From Erythrobacteraceae bacterium CFH 75059 (lineage in GTDB: Bacteria > Pseudomonadota > Alphaproteobacteria > Sphingomonadales > Sphingomonadaceae), in assembly GCA_004331795.1 (NCBI GenBank), contig SJSR01000001.1, positions 434,001 to 498,000 on the forward strand: a DNA stretch of 64,000 bases. The letters run 5' to 3'. Shown here piece after piece: positions 45,301 through 52,222 of this stretch. The notes below the pieces were generated by a model. It did not search any database and had not been told where the DNA came from. It was given only the letters and a program-made list of their open reading frames with translations. Numbering within the stretch: the first letter of the stretch is position 1; each line of letters begins with the position of its first letter. The position numbers and the translations under genes are program-made.

Positions 45301-45695
45301 CGCAGCGCCGCGACCCGCGCACCGGCATTCGCCGCCGATGCGGGCGCGTCGTCGCCGGGCAGCGCGTCGCTGGCGGGGATGAACAGCACCGGATGATCCG
45401 GCATCAGCGCGCGCACCAGCTCGGCCAGTGTCGCCGCGCGTCCGTCATCCTCGGCGACGTAGAGCAGGCACCCCTCGGCCGTGGCCTCGACGATCCGGAC
45501 CGCCGTCCGCAGGAGCGGAGCAGACGCCCCGCCCTTTCGGGGAGCAGCTTCGGAAAGCGACTGAGGCGGCACCTCGTCTGCCGCCGCGTTCCCCCCGCTG
45601 TTCAGCACCGCTCCGCCTTTGAAAGGCGTGGGGCTGGAATGTGGTGTCGCGGCATGAACAACGGCTTTCGTGTCGAACGGCCTGGCACCTGGCAT
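42381..45695 (-). CDS. Mfd-type transcription-repair coupling helicase, possibly a divergent second copy
   Basis: A protein of up to 1104 residues with the Mfd architecture: UvrB-like N-terminal part (DERVDEPGEFAVRGAVIDVYP), RNA-polymerase-interaction domain (VGDVVVHEDHGLCRL), superfamily 2 helicase with Walker A GDVGYGKTE at about residues 603-611 and DEEQRFG near 700, LTLSATPIPRTL, QLRGRVGR, and a C-terminal TRCF domain. Several blocks differ from canonical Mfd (for example ADKNKLRSLHDGHV in place of the usual HKE..K), so it may be a paralogue. Residues about 18-60 come from a palindrome-rich segment, so the true start is uncertain. Confidence 0.8.
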   Translation of the reverse strand: MPGARPFDTKAVVHAATPHSSPTPFKGGAVLNSGGNAAADEVPPQSLSEAAPRKGGASAPLLRTAVRIVEATAEGCLLYVAEDDGRAATLAELVRALMPDHPVLFIPASDALPGDDAPASAANAGARVAALRQLAEATKDRLACITSAEATAQLYAPPQAFAATPPVVRVGDTIEPVAFAAQCADLGYVADERVDEPGEFAVRGAVIDVYPADAPLPFRIELEQGETPAGAQPIVAIRSYDPADQRSEDELASVTIGQAREPAGEAAVSLLAHCGDARVVEEPRVRARRDAFRALADDAARFGRRIARLVDESAWQAEVEARGRLDWNQDDAEAVTRFVERANPLAALVREVGPLLTEGGRLLVTGSRRDLRFLRPRLSRRLKRDPVEVGSWQEAAAIPLGGVAVLEAPADAGFRSPGLMVLAAADLLGSRAAGSGGAPLSEHLVLDGQAQLHVGDVVVHEDHGLCRLCGLETLPAPDGTPAGDAFVLEFADDARRLVPASEAARIWRYGGEADAVRLDKLDGSSWEKRRAELSVALAETARALVALAAERSASAMEPIEPDPAAYERFSSGFPFTETPDQARAIAAVRDDLAAGRRMDRLVIGDVGYGKTEVALRAAALVALAGGQVAVAAPTTVLVRQHLALFQQRFARSGIKVAGLSRLSTPAERREVAAGLNDGSIAVVVGTGAVAGRALRYANLKLVVIDEEQRFGAADKNKLRSLHDGHVLTLSATPIPRTLQAALVGLQQLSVIATPPARRQPIRTTLSQWDDALVRAALVRERARRGQSFVVVPRIEDMDDVAARLARTFPEGEVLRAHGKMNAGDLDTIMTDFAAGRGDVLLATNIIEAGLDVPRANTMIVCRADRFGLSQLHQLRGRVGRGNRRGQILLLTEADARIAAATTKRLRTLQAFDRLGAGFAISARDLDLRGAGDLVGDTQSGHMRLIGVDLYQHLLGLALRSARGEEVEDWQPELNLGGAGRLPESWLPEEDLRLQTYGRLARLDSQSDVDAFEAELADRFGDPPQDALMLLSEVRSRILARRVGVARVDAGPGAIAFTPRAGTSTRGWPAAGLEVSGERWLLREEHEDPGARAQRVAEVLEQLHS
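45511..45635. repeat. Palindrome-rich element within the helicase 5' end
   Basis: Three stem-loops in tandem: CCCCG/CGGGG (45527-45542), GGCGGCA/TGCCGCC with a 7-nt loop (45565-45585), and the palindrome CGCCTTTGAAAGGCG (45614-45628). In the helicase frame it encodes a Ser/Pro/Gly-rich stretch with no resemblance to Mfd. It looks like a small palindromic repeat element read through in frame. Confidence 0.5.
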
Positions 45696-45799
45696 GCAGC
45701 CCGGCTGCCGGCGCAGGACCCGGGCAGCCTGGTGTCACACCTGTCGCGTCGGCAGGAGGTGCAGGCGAAACGGCAACGCCCGCAGCCAGTTCCGCGAAC

Positions 45800-46168
45800 C
45801 TACAGCGAACCTCCCGCCGCCCACGCGCGCGCATGTTCGAGGGCATCGTCGGCATGGCGCCGCGACTCATCCGGCGCCTCCCGCCGGGTGCTCAGCAGCA
45901 CCTCCAGAGGCAGTTTCTCGTCGAAGCGCAGGCCGATCATCGGACCTTTCTCCCACACGACGTCGCCGAACATCTCCCACCGCAGCCAGCGCAGAAAGCC
46001 GGACGTGATGGACAGGGGCGCTCGGGTCGCGATCCGCGCACCCGTCTGAGACAGGTCGAGCAGCAGGACAGGTTCCGTCGCCGACACGGTGATGAGGCTC
46101 GCCGCCAGCTTGAGACGCAGCCGCTGGTGGTCACGCCTGCCGATATGTGACGGGCTGTTGTCAGCCAT
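45800..46168 (-). CDS. PilZ domain protein
   Basis: A 122-residue single-domain protein. RRDHQRLRLKLAASL gives the basic RxxxR motif of the c-di-GMP switch and LDLSQTGARIAT the following [D/N]xSxxG motif, so both parts of the cyclic di-GMP binding site are present. It would act as a cytosolic c-di-GMP receptor, target unknown. The start MADNSP at 46168 leaves the motif near the N-terminus; an upstream ATG at 46201 is possible. A palindrome lies about 55 bp upstream. The window's HD-GYP protein is a potential opponent in the same signalling. Confidence 0.85.
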   Translation of the reverse strand: MADNSPSHIGRRDHQRLRLKLAASLITVSATEPVLLLDLSQTGARIATRAPLSITSGFLRWLRWEMFGDVVWEKGPMIGLRFDEKLPLEVLLSTRREAPDESRRHADDALEHARAWAAGGSL

Positions 46169-46222
46169 TTCCGCAGGATAGCCGATTTTCACACACTGCA
46201 TAGCGCCAGTGTTGCGCCAAAG

Positions 46223-46241
46223 GTTTACCCGGCGGGTAAAC
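46223..46241. promoter_or_regulatory. Palindromic operator-like site upstream of the PilZ gene
   Basis: GTTTACCC, 3 bp, GGGTAAAC: perfect 8-bp arms in the gap between the acyl-CoA synthetase stop and the PilZ gene. It is AT-richer than its surroundings, without a T tract, and has the size of a dimeric repressor site. Confidence 0.5.
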
Positions 46242-46252
46242 AGGTTCCTAGG

Positions 46253-47806
46253 TCATCCTCCGGCGCCGCCCGCCCTCGCGGCAAACTCCGCCTTCAGCCG
46301 GTGCTTGTATAGCTTGCCGTTCGCCTCGCGCGGCAGTTGCGCGCGAACTTCGTAGCGCCGCGGCATCTTGTACCGCGCAAGGCGCGGCGCCAGCCATTTC
46401 TCGAGTTCGCGGCCAAGCTCTTCGGCTCGGGCGCCGGGATCGGCGGGCTGGACGACGGCCACGACCTGTTCGCCCATTTCCGGGTCGGGCACGCCGATCA
46501 CCGCCGCGTCGACGACGGCCGGATGGCCGACGAGGTGGTTCTCGATCTCCTGGGGGTAGATGTTGACGCCGCCCGAGATGATCATGTGGCTCTGCCGGTC
46601 GGTGAGGGTCAGGAACCCGTCCGCGTCGACCCGGCCGATGTCGCCCAGCGTCGTCCAGCCTTGCGGATGGGTCACCGCGGCCGTCTTGGCGGCATCGTTG
46701 TGATAGGCGAAGGGTTGCGGCGCATCCCAGTAGACAAGCCCCGTCTCGCCGGCGGGCAGCTCTGCTCCCTGCTCGTCGCAGATGTGCAGCGTGCCGTAGA
46801 TCGCCCGTCCCACCGAGCCGGGATGCTCCAGCCAGTCGGCGCTGTTGATGAGGGTCATGCCGTTGCCTTCGCTGCCCGCGTAATATTCGAGCAGGATCGG
46901 CCCCCACCACGCGATCATCTCCCGCTTGACCTCGACCGGGCACGGCGCGGCGGCATGGACGGCCCGAGCATGGGAGGACAGGTCGTAGCGGTGTCGCACC
47001 TCCTCCGGCAGTTTCAGCAACCGGACGAAATGGGTCGGCACCCACTGGCTGCTGTTGACCCGGTGGCGCTCGATCGCGGCGAGTGCGCCTTCCGCATCGA
47101 ACCGCTCCATCACCACCACCGTACCGCCCAGCCGGTGCACCGTCATCGCCCAGCGCAGCGGCGCGGCATGGTAGAGCGGACCCGGCGACAGGTAGACGCA
47201 GCTGCCATCGGCGGGAAAGCCGAATCCGCCCGCCACCAGCATCACCAACGGTCCCGCCACGAGCGGGTCCGGGTCGGGCGGGGCGACGGGCCTGATGCCC
47301 TTGGGCCGCCCGGTCGTGCCCGAGGAGTAGAGCATCTCGTATCCTGCCACCGGATCGGGCAGCGGCTCCGCCGACTGCTCGGCCAGCATGGGGCCGGCCG
47401 CCCGCGGGTCTTCCTCGGCGGCGTCCATCACGATGGCCTGCACCGTCTCGCCGGCGCCCATGCCGCACACGTCGCGTGCCAGATCACCGAAACGGGCCGA
47501 GGTGACCAGCACGCGCGACCCGCTGTCCTCGAGAATGTACGCGACCTCCGAAGCGGTCAGGTGGGTCGAGATGGGCACCAGAACCGTCCCGATCCGCTGT
47601 GACGCCCATGCGAGAGGCAGGTATTCCAGCCGGTTCTCCATCAGCAGGCCGAACGCGTCTCCGGGCGCAAGACCCAGCCGACGCAGCAGCCGCGCCATGC
47701 GGTTCGCCAGGGCGTCCATCTCGGCGTAGCTCAGCCGCTCGCCGGAGCCGGCCATGATCACGGCCGGATGATCGGGTCGGCTTTTCGCATGGGTGATGGG
47801 ATGCAT
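46253..47806 (-). CDS. AMP-dependent acyl-CoA synthetase/ligase
   Basis: A 517-residue adenylate-forming enzyme that activates a carboxylic acid to its CoA thioester. Motif I YSSGTTGRPKGI lies at about 159-170, EYYAGSEGNGMT is the A5 region, GWTTLGDIGRVD the A7 region with the ATP-ribose Asp, and the last lysine block LPREANGKLYKH is complete. There is no membrane segment. The chain length or aromatic preference of the substrate cannot be read. A 14-bp palindrome lies about 50 bp upstream and another just downstream. Confidence 0.9.
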   Translation of the reverse strand: MHPITHAKSRPDHPAVIMAGSGERLSYAEMDALANRMARLLRRLGLAPGDAFGLLMENRLEYLPLAWASQRIGTVLVPISTHLTASEVAYILEDSGSRVLVTSARFGDLARDVCGMGAGETVQAIVMDAAEEDPRAAGPMLAEQSAEPLPDPVAGYEMLYSSGTTGRPKGIRPVAPPDPDPLVAGPLVMLVAGGFGFPADGSCVYLSPGPLYHAAPLRWAMTVHRLGGTVVVMERFDAEGALAAIERHRVNSSQWVPTHFVRLLKLPEEVRHRYDLSSHARAVHAAAPCPVEVKREMIAWWGPILLEYYAGSEGNGMTLINSADWLEHPGSVGRAIYGTLHICDEQGAELPAGETGLVYWDAPQPFAYHNDAAKTAAVTHPQGWTTLGDIGRVDADGFLTLTDRQSHMIISGGVNIYPQEIENHLVGHPAVVDAAVIGVPDPEMGEQVVAVVQPADPGARAEELGRELEKWLAPRLARYKMPRRYEVRAQLPREANGKLYKHRLKAEFAARAGGAGG

Positions 47807-47853
47807 CGCGGTGTGTTCTCCTCGGCTCCGCGGGTCCGGGGCGCTTGGGGCCC

Positions 47854-47867
47854 CACCAGCGCTGGTG
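47854..47867. promoter_or_regulatory. 14-bp perfect palindrome upstream of the acyl-CoA synthetase gene
   Basis: CACCAGCGCTGGTG, perfectly self-complementary, centred about 55 bp before the start codon of the minus-strand synthetase gene. Position and symmetry fit a repressor or activator site; no regulator gene is adjacent. Confidence 0.45.
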
Positions 47868-47941
47868 AGCGGAGACTAGTCCGGGAGAACAGGCCCGCTC
47901 AACCCGTTTGGCGCGGCGGGCAGAAGAAGGGACGGCCGTGT

Positions 47942-48658
47942 TCAGCGCGCGAGGGGCGTCTGCCCGTTGCCCAGCGCGAACTGCCGCTGAGTGTCAGTCT
48001 GCGCCATGTAGGGGAGCGGATCGACCGGCTGTCCGGCGATGCGGACTTCGTAATGGAGGTGCGGGCCGGTCGAGCGGCCGGTCGAGCCGACGAAGCCGAT
48101 CAGCTGGCCCTTGGTCACGCGTTCGCCCGGCGCGACAACCTTGCCCGACAGGTGGGCATAGCGGGTTTGCATGTCGCCGCCATGCTCGATCTGGATGTAG
48201 TTGCCGTAGGCACCGTAGAACTGCGCCATGCTGACCGTGCCGTCGGCAGTGGCGTAAACGGGCGTGCCGGTGGGCGCGGCGAGGTCGATGCCGTGGTGCT
48301 GGCGACGCCCGCCAAGAACCGGATGCGAGCGCATACCGAACTGGCTGGTGAAGCGCGCCCCTTCGAGCGGCATTCCCGACGGGACGGCGATGGCGGGCAG
48401 ACGGCCGAGCGGCGCCGGACCGGATCCCTGGCGGTCCAGCGCACGCCACTGTGCGTAAAGCTGGCGATACTGGGCATCGCCGTCACCCACCACCGTCGGC
48501 GAGGCGTTTTCGTCGAGCATCCCGGTGTTGGCGACCAGCAGCGTCCCGCTCGCCCGCGGCTTCTCGGCAGCGGCGGGCGCCGACGCAACCAGTCCAATTC
48601 CCGCGAGCACCGCCAGACATGCGTGCGCAAGCCCCGTCCAACCACCGGCTGCCGTCAT
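47942..48658 (-). CDS. M23 family metallopeptidase (LytM domain)
   Basis: A 238-residue exported peptidase-like protein with a signal peptide (about residues 10-37, ending near APAAA). The LytM domain shows HHGIDLAAPTGTPVYA with the first zinc ligands (HxxxD) and GPHLHYEVRIAG with the HxH ligands, so it should be catalytically active on peptidoglycan cross-links. AAGGA precedes the ATG at 48658. No coiled coil is seen, unlike EnvC-type activators. Probably a cell-wall endopeptidase in growth or division. Confidence 0.9.
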   Translation of the reverse strand: MTAAGGWTGLAHACLAVLAGIGLVASAPAAAEKPRASGTLLVANTGMLDENASPTVVGDGDAQYRQLYAQWRALDRQGSGPAPLGRLPAIAVPSGMPLEGARFTSQFGMRSHPVLGGRRQHHGIDLAAPTGTPVYATADGTVSMAQFYGAYGNYIQIEHGGDMQTRYAHLSGKVVAPGERVTKGQLIGFVGSTGRSTGPHLHYEVRIAGQPVDPLPYMAQTDTQRQFALGNGQTPLAR

Positions 48659-48938
48659 CTGTCCCGTCCTTTTCTTCGGCACCGTTGCCCGGCGCCGCGA
48701 CCCCAATCGACCCAACCCGCAGGAACTTCGAAAAAAACCGCCAGTCAGCGGGAACATTTTCAAGCCCTGCGTGTAGGCATGGGTTAAGCCGAGATGGCCG
48801 GTGCATGGCAAGGCCGAGGCGGCACCGTTACGACAAGCTGCAAGATGAACGCGTTGAAATGAAGGCAGGCGGGTGCCGACCCGTGCTGCAGCAGCCGGCA
48901 TCCTAACAGGACGTAAACGCGCGCTCGACGCACACCCG

Positions 48939-49457
48939 CTAAGGAGCCTGGGCGCCCGGAGCCCAGCCCGCCGAGACACGCTGCCGGGCCGCTTCGAGAA
49001 CCGCCTCGGCATGCCCGCTCACCCGCACATTGCGCCAGATCCGGGCGATCCGCAGGTCCGGTCCGATGAGCAGGGTGGTGCGGACCATGCCGGTGAAGGT
49101 GCGCCCGTAAAGCTGTTTGCGGGTCCAGATGCCGAGACGCCCGGACAACGGCTCCTCCCCCGTGTCGGAAGCCAGCGTCACCCGCAGGCCGTGACGGGCG
49201 CTGAACCGCGTGTGCGAATCGGGTGTGTCCCTGCTGATGCCGATGACCGGCAGTCCAAGCGCCACGAACTGGTCGAGAAGGGCGGAGAAGTCCTGTGCTT
49301 CGCGCGTGCAGCCGGGCGTGTTGTCGCGCGGGTAGAAGAACAGCACCGCGCCCGTCCCGGCGAGATCGGCGCGGGTCAGGACACCGCCATCCGCAACCGG
49401 CATCGCGAAGTCGGGCAAACCCGTACCGGGCACGAGAACGTCATCGGCTGTGGTCAT
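48939..49457 (-). CDS. bcp: Thiol peroxidase, Bcp/PrxQ type
   Basis: A 172-residue peroxiredoxin that reduces hydroperoxides. The peroxidatic cysteine lies in FYPRDNTPGCTREAQDF at about residue 50. The residue usually serving as resolving Cys five positions later is Gln here, so resolution must use another thiol or a 1-Cys mechanism. The start overlaps the glnE stop by 4 bp (ATGA), so it is translated from the glnE transcript, an arrangement I recall as common in sphingomonads. Confidence 0.9.
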   Translation of the reverse strand: MTTADDVLVPGTGLPDFAMPVADGGVLTRADLAGTGAVLFFYPRDNTPGCTREAQDFSALLDQFVALGLPVIGISRDTPDSHTRFSARHGLRVTLASDTGEEPLSGRLGIWTRKQLYGRTFTGMVRTTLLIGPDLRIARIWRNVRVSGHAEAVLEAARQRVSAGWAPGAQAP

Positions 49458-52120
49458 GAAAGCGGCAACTCCGTCTCGAAATGCTGACGCCAGGCCCGTG
49501 CCACGACAAGCCGGGCCGTGTCGACCGCGCGAAGCAGCGCCGCGGCATCGGTCATCCCGCAGGTCCGCGCCAGCGCTGCCGCGGCGGCAGCGGCCGGCAC
49601 CTGTCCGTCGGGCGCCAGCAGGCGGGCGGCGATCAGCACCCGGTTCAGCGTGTCATGCGCCTCGAGAAGATCCTCGTCGCACAGATGCGCCTCGATCATC
49701 CGGCGCAGCACCGCCGCGAGGTCCGGATCAAGGAACCGGCGTTCGCGCAGCTGCAGGTAGTGGAGCAGGAATTCGAGGTCCGTGAGGCCGCCCCGCATGC
49801 GCTTCGTGTCGAGCGGGCCTGATGGCGGGCCGTGCGCCGCCATGTCGGCCCGCATCTTCAGCACGTCGCGGCGCAACGTGTCTGCGCGGCGGGGTTGTTC
49901 CAGCACTGCGGCGATGACAGTGTCGACCGCATACCGGGCGGCGGGCGATCCCGTGATCACGCGCGCCCGCATCAGCGCCATGTGTTCCCAGGTCCAGGCT
50001 TCCTCGTGCTGATAGCGGGCGAACGCGTCCATGCTGACGGCCAGCGGTCCCTTGCTCCCCTGCGGGCGCAGGCGGGTGTCGACCTCGTAGAGGCTCCCTT
50101 GCGCCGTCGGCACTGCCAGCGAGGCGCTGACCCGCTGCGCAAGGCGGTTGAAGTACAGCGTCGTTCCCAGCGGGCGCGGCCCGTCCGACTGGCGGTCGAG
50201 ATCGCCGGTGAACAGGTAGATCAGATCGAGGTCGGACGCGTGGGTCAGCAGGCCGCCGCCCAGTCGCCCGAGTCCAAGGACGATCAGCTCGCCGCCCTCG
50301 AGCCGTCCATGCGCACCGGCGAAGGCATCCTGCGTCACCGCCTGGCCCCGCCGCAGCCCCGCGTCGGCCAGGCGCGCTAGGGCGGCACCGATCAGGAGAG
50401 GGTCGTGGGCGCTCTCGATCAATTGCACGCCGAGGGCGAAGCGGACTTCTCCGGTCACGATGCGGATGCCGTTCAGCTGTGCCTCCAGACCGGGTCCGGC
50501 TCCTGCGCGACCCATCTGCGCAGCGAGTTCTTCAGCCGTGCCGGGCAGGTCCAGAGCGCTGCGGTCGATCAGCGCGTCGAGCAGCGTCGGCCGGCGGGCA
50601 AGCTGTTCGGCGAGCGGCGGCGCCAGCGAAAGGATGCTTGAAAGCGTGACGATCAGCGCCGGCCTCGCCTCGAGCAGGCGGAACATGTTGACCGCCGAGG
50701 GCAATCGTTCGAGCAGCCCTTCCATCCGTCCCGCTGCCTGATCAGGACTGCCTGTCTCCAGCAGCGCGTCAATAAGGCGCGGCGCCACGTCGGCAAGCGC
50801 CCGTCGCGCCGCCTCGCTGCGCAGCACGCGGAACCGGGCCGGCGTCCAGGCGGCGATCCGCTGTTCGAGGTGCGCGCGCTCCGCGTCGACGGCGGGCCCG
50901 ACCGCAGGCCGGGGTGCCTGCTGCTGCTGGAGCAGGGCGTCGAAGGCGCTGGCCACGGGAGCGCAGACGGCGCGCAGATGGTCCAGCCATGCGCTGCCCG
51001 TCGGCCATCCGCCAAGGCGCGCCACATCCTCCAGCGCATCGCCCGCGGGCAAGGTGTGCGTCTGCTGGTCGCCGACCATCTGCAGCCGGTGCTCGGCCGT
51101 GCGGAGCACGCGGTAGCTGTCCGCGAGCGCCGCAGCCTGCCCGGCCGGCAGCAGCCCTGCTTCGGCGAGTGCGTTCAGCGCGTCCAGAGTGGCGGCGGAG
51201 CGCAGCGCCGGGTTGCGGCCCCCGTGGATCAGCTGCAGCGCCTGCGCCAGAAATTCGATCTCGCGGATGCCGCCGCGTCCGAGCTTCAGGTTGAAACCCG
51301 GCTCGGGCGCCGGAGGACCGCGCTGCTCCGTGCGGATCCGCGCCACCAGCTGACGAATATCATCAATCGTGCCGAAATCGAGCGACCGGCGCCAGACGAA
51401 GGGACGGATCGCATCGAGGAATGCGCCGCCCGTCTCCAGATCGCCGGCGGCGGCGCGCGCCTTGATGAAGGCGGCACGCTCCCATGGCAGGGCGCTGCCT
51501 TCATAATGGCTCAGCGCGGCCGCGATCGGCACGGCCGGCGGACTGACCTCGCTTGCGGGACGCAGCCGCAGGTCGACCCGGAACACGAAGCCGTCGGCGG
51601 TGACGGCGGCAAGGAGCTGGACGAGTCCGCGCGCATAGCGCTGCGCCGCCTCGCCCGGTTCATCGCGCGGGCGGCGGGGCAGGGTGTCCGGCTCGTACAG
51701 CAGGATCGGGTCGATGTCGGACGAATAGTTCAGCTCGCGCCCGCCATGCTTGCCGAGTGCCAGCACGACAAACCCGCGCAGCGGCTCCGCCGCGTGGCCG
51801 GTGCGCTGGGCGATCACTGTCCGCGAGGCCCGGTCCAGCGCCCGGTCGGCAAGGGCGCTGAGGGTGTGCGTCACCCGTTCGAGGCCAACCGCGCCGGCAA
51901 GATCGCCGATGGCCAGCACCAGCGACACCGCCGCCCTCTGCCGGCGCAGCACCGCGCCCAGCTCGCCGCCTGCGTCCCCTTGGGCGTAGGCCGCGGCGAG
52001 CGCATCCTCGAACCGCCCGGCTCCGAGCAGCGCCGCGAGATCCGGGAACCGCTGCTGCTGGCGCGCGAGGAAGGGCGCATGCGCGCGCGCGCGGTCCAGC
52101 GCCTCCGTCCATTCCGCCAT
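49454..52120 (-). CDS. glnE: Bifunctional glutamine synthetase adenylyltransferase/deadenylase
   Basis: An 888-residue regulator that adenylylates or deadenylylates glutamine synthetase in response to nitrogen status through PII. It contains two nucleotidyltransferase halves: GKHGGRELNYSSDID in the N-terminal half (deadenylase) and GLGRLGGGLLTHASDLDLIYLF (quoted in part: GGLLTHASDLDLIY) in the C-terminal half (adenylylase), with GlnD-PII-uridylyltransferase-like helical regions. It is somewhat shorter than enterobacterial GlnE (about 945 aa), as usual in sphingomonads. It forms an operon with bcp. Confidence 0.94.
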   Translation of the reverse strand: MAEWTEALDRARAHAPFLARQQQRFPDLAALLGAGRFEDALAAAYAQGDAGGELGAVLRRQRAAVSLVLAIGDLAGAVGLERVTHTLSALADRALDRASRTVIAQRTGHAAEPLRGFVVLALGKHGGRELNYSSDIDPILLYEPDTLPRRPRDEPGEAAQRYARGLVQLLAAVTADGFVFRVDLRLRPASEVSPPAVPIAAALSHYEGSALPWERAAFIKARAAAGDLETGGAFLDAIRPFVWRRSLDFGTIDDIRQLVARIRTEQRGPPAPEPGFNLKLGRGGIREIEFLAQALQLIHGGRNPALRSAATLDALNALAEAGLLPAGQAAALADSYRVLRTAEHRLQMVGDQQTHTLPAGDALEDVARLGGWPTGSAWLDHLRAVCAPVASAFDALLQQQQAPRPAVGPAVDAERAHLEQRIAAWTPARFRVLRSEAARRALADVAPRLIDALLETGSPDQAAGRMEGLLERLPSAVNMFRLLEARPALIVTLSSILSLAPPLAEQLARRPTLLDALIDRSALDLPGTAEELAAQMGRAGAGPGLEAQLNGIRIVTGEVRFALGVQLIESAHDPLLIGAALARLADAGLRRGQAVTQDAFAGAHGRLEGGELIVLGLGRLGGGLLTHASDLDLIYLFTGDLDRQSDGPRPLGTTLYFNRLAQRVSASLAVPTAQGSLYEVDTRLRPQGSKGPLAVSMDAFARYQHEEAWTWEHMALMRARVITGSPAARYAVDTVIAAVLEQPRRADTLRRDVLKMRADMAAHGPPSGPLDTKRMRGGLTDLEFLLHYLQLRERRFLDPDLAAVLRRMIEAHLCDEDLLEAHDTLNRVLIAARLLAPDGQVPAAAAAAALARTCGMTDAAALLRAVDTARLVVARAWRQHFETELPLS

Positions 52121-52222
52121 GCAGCCTTATCGGCCGGCAGCATTGGTGCGCGCAAGGGGACGCAATGGCTCCGGCGCCCTTGTCAGCGGCACGGGTGGGT
52201 GCGAGAAGAGGCCGAATTTCCG

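Noticed and set aside
48730-48751. Terminator-like hairpin with seven A/T after it, between bcp and the M23 peptidase gene
   Set aside because: The stem is only 4 bp with a 6-nt loop, too weak to call despite the T tract on the minus strand.
50870-52198. Plus-strand frame antisense to glnE continuous with the M28 peptidase
   Set aside because: The antisense portion has no similarity to anything, and the peptidase needs a start after it to have a signal peptide, so the frame was cut to begin near 52223.
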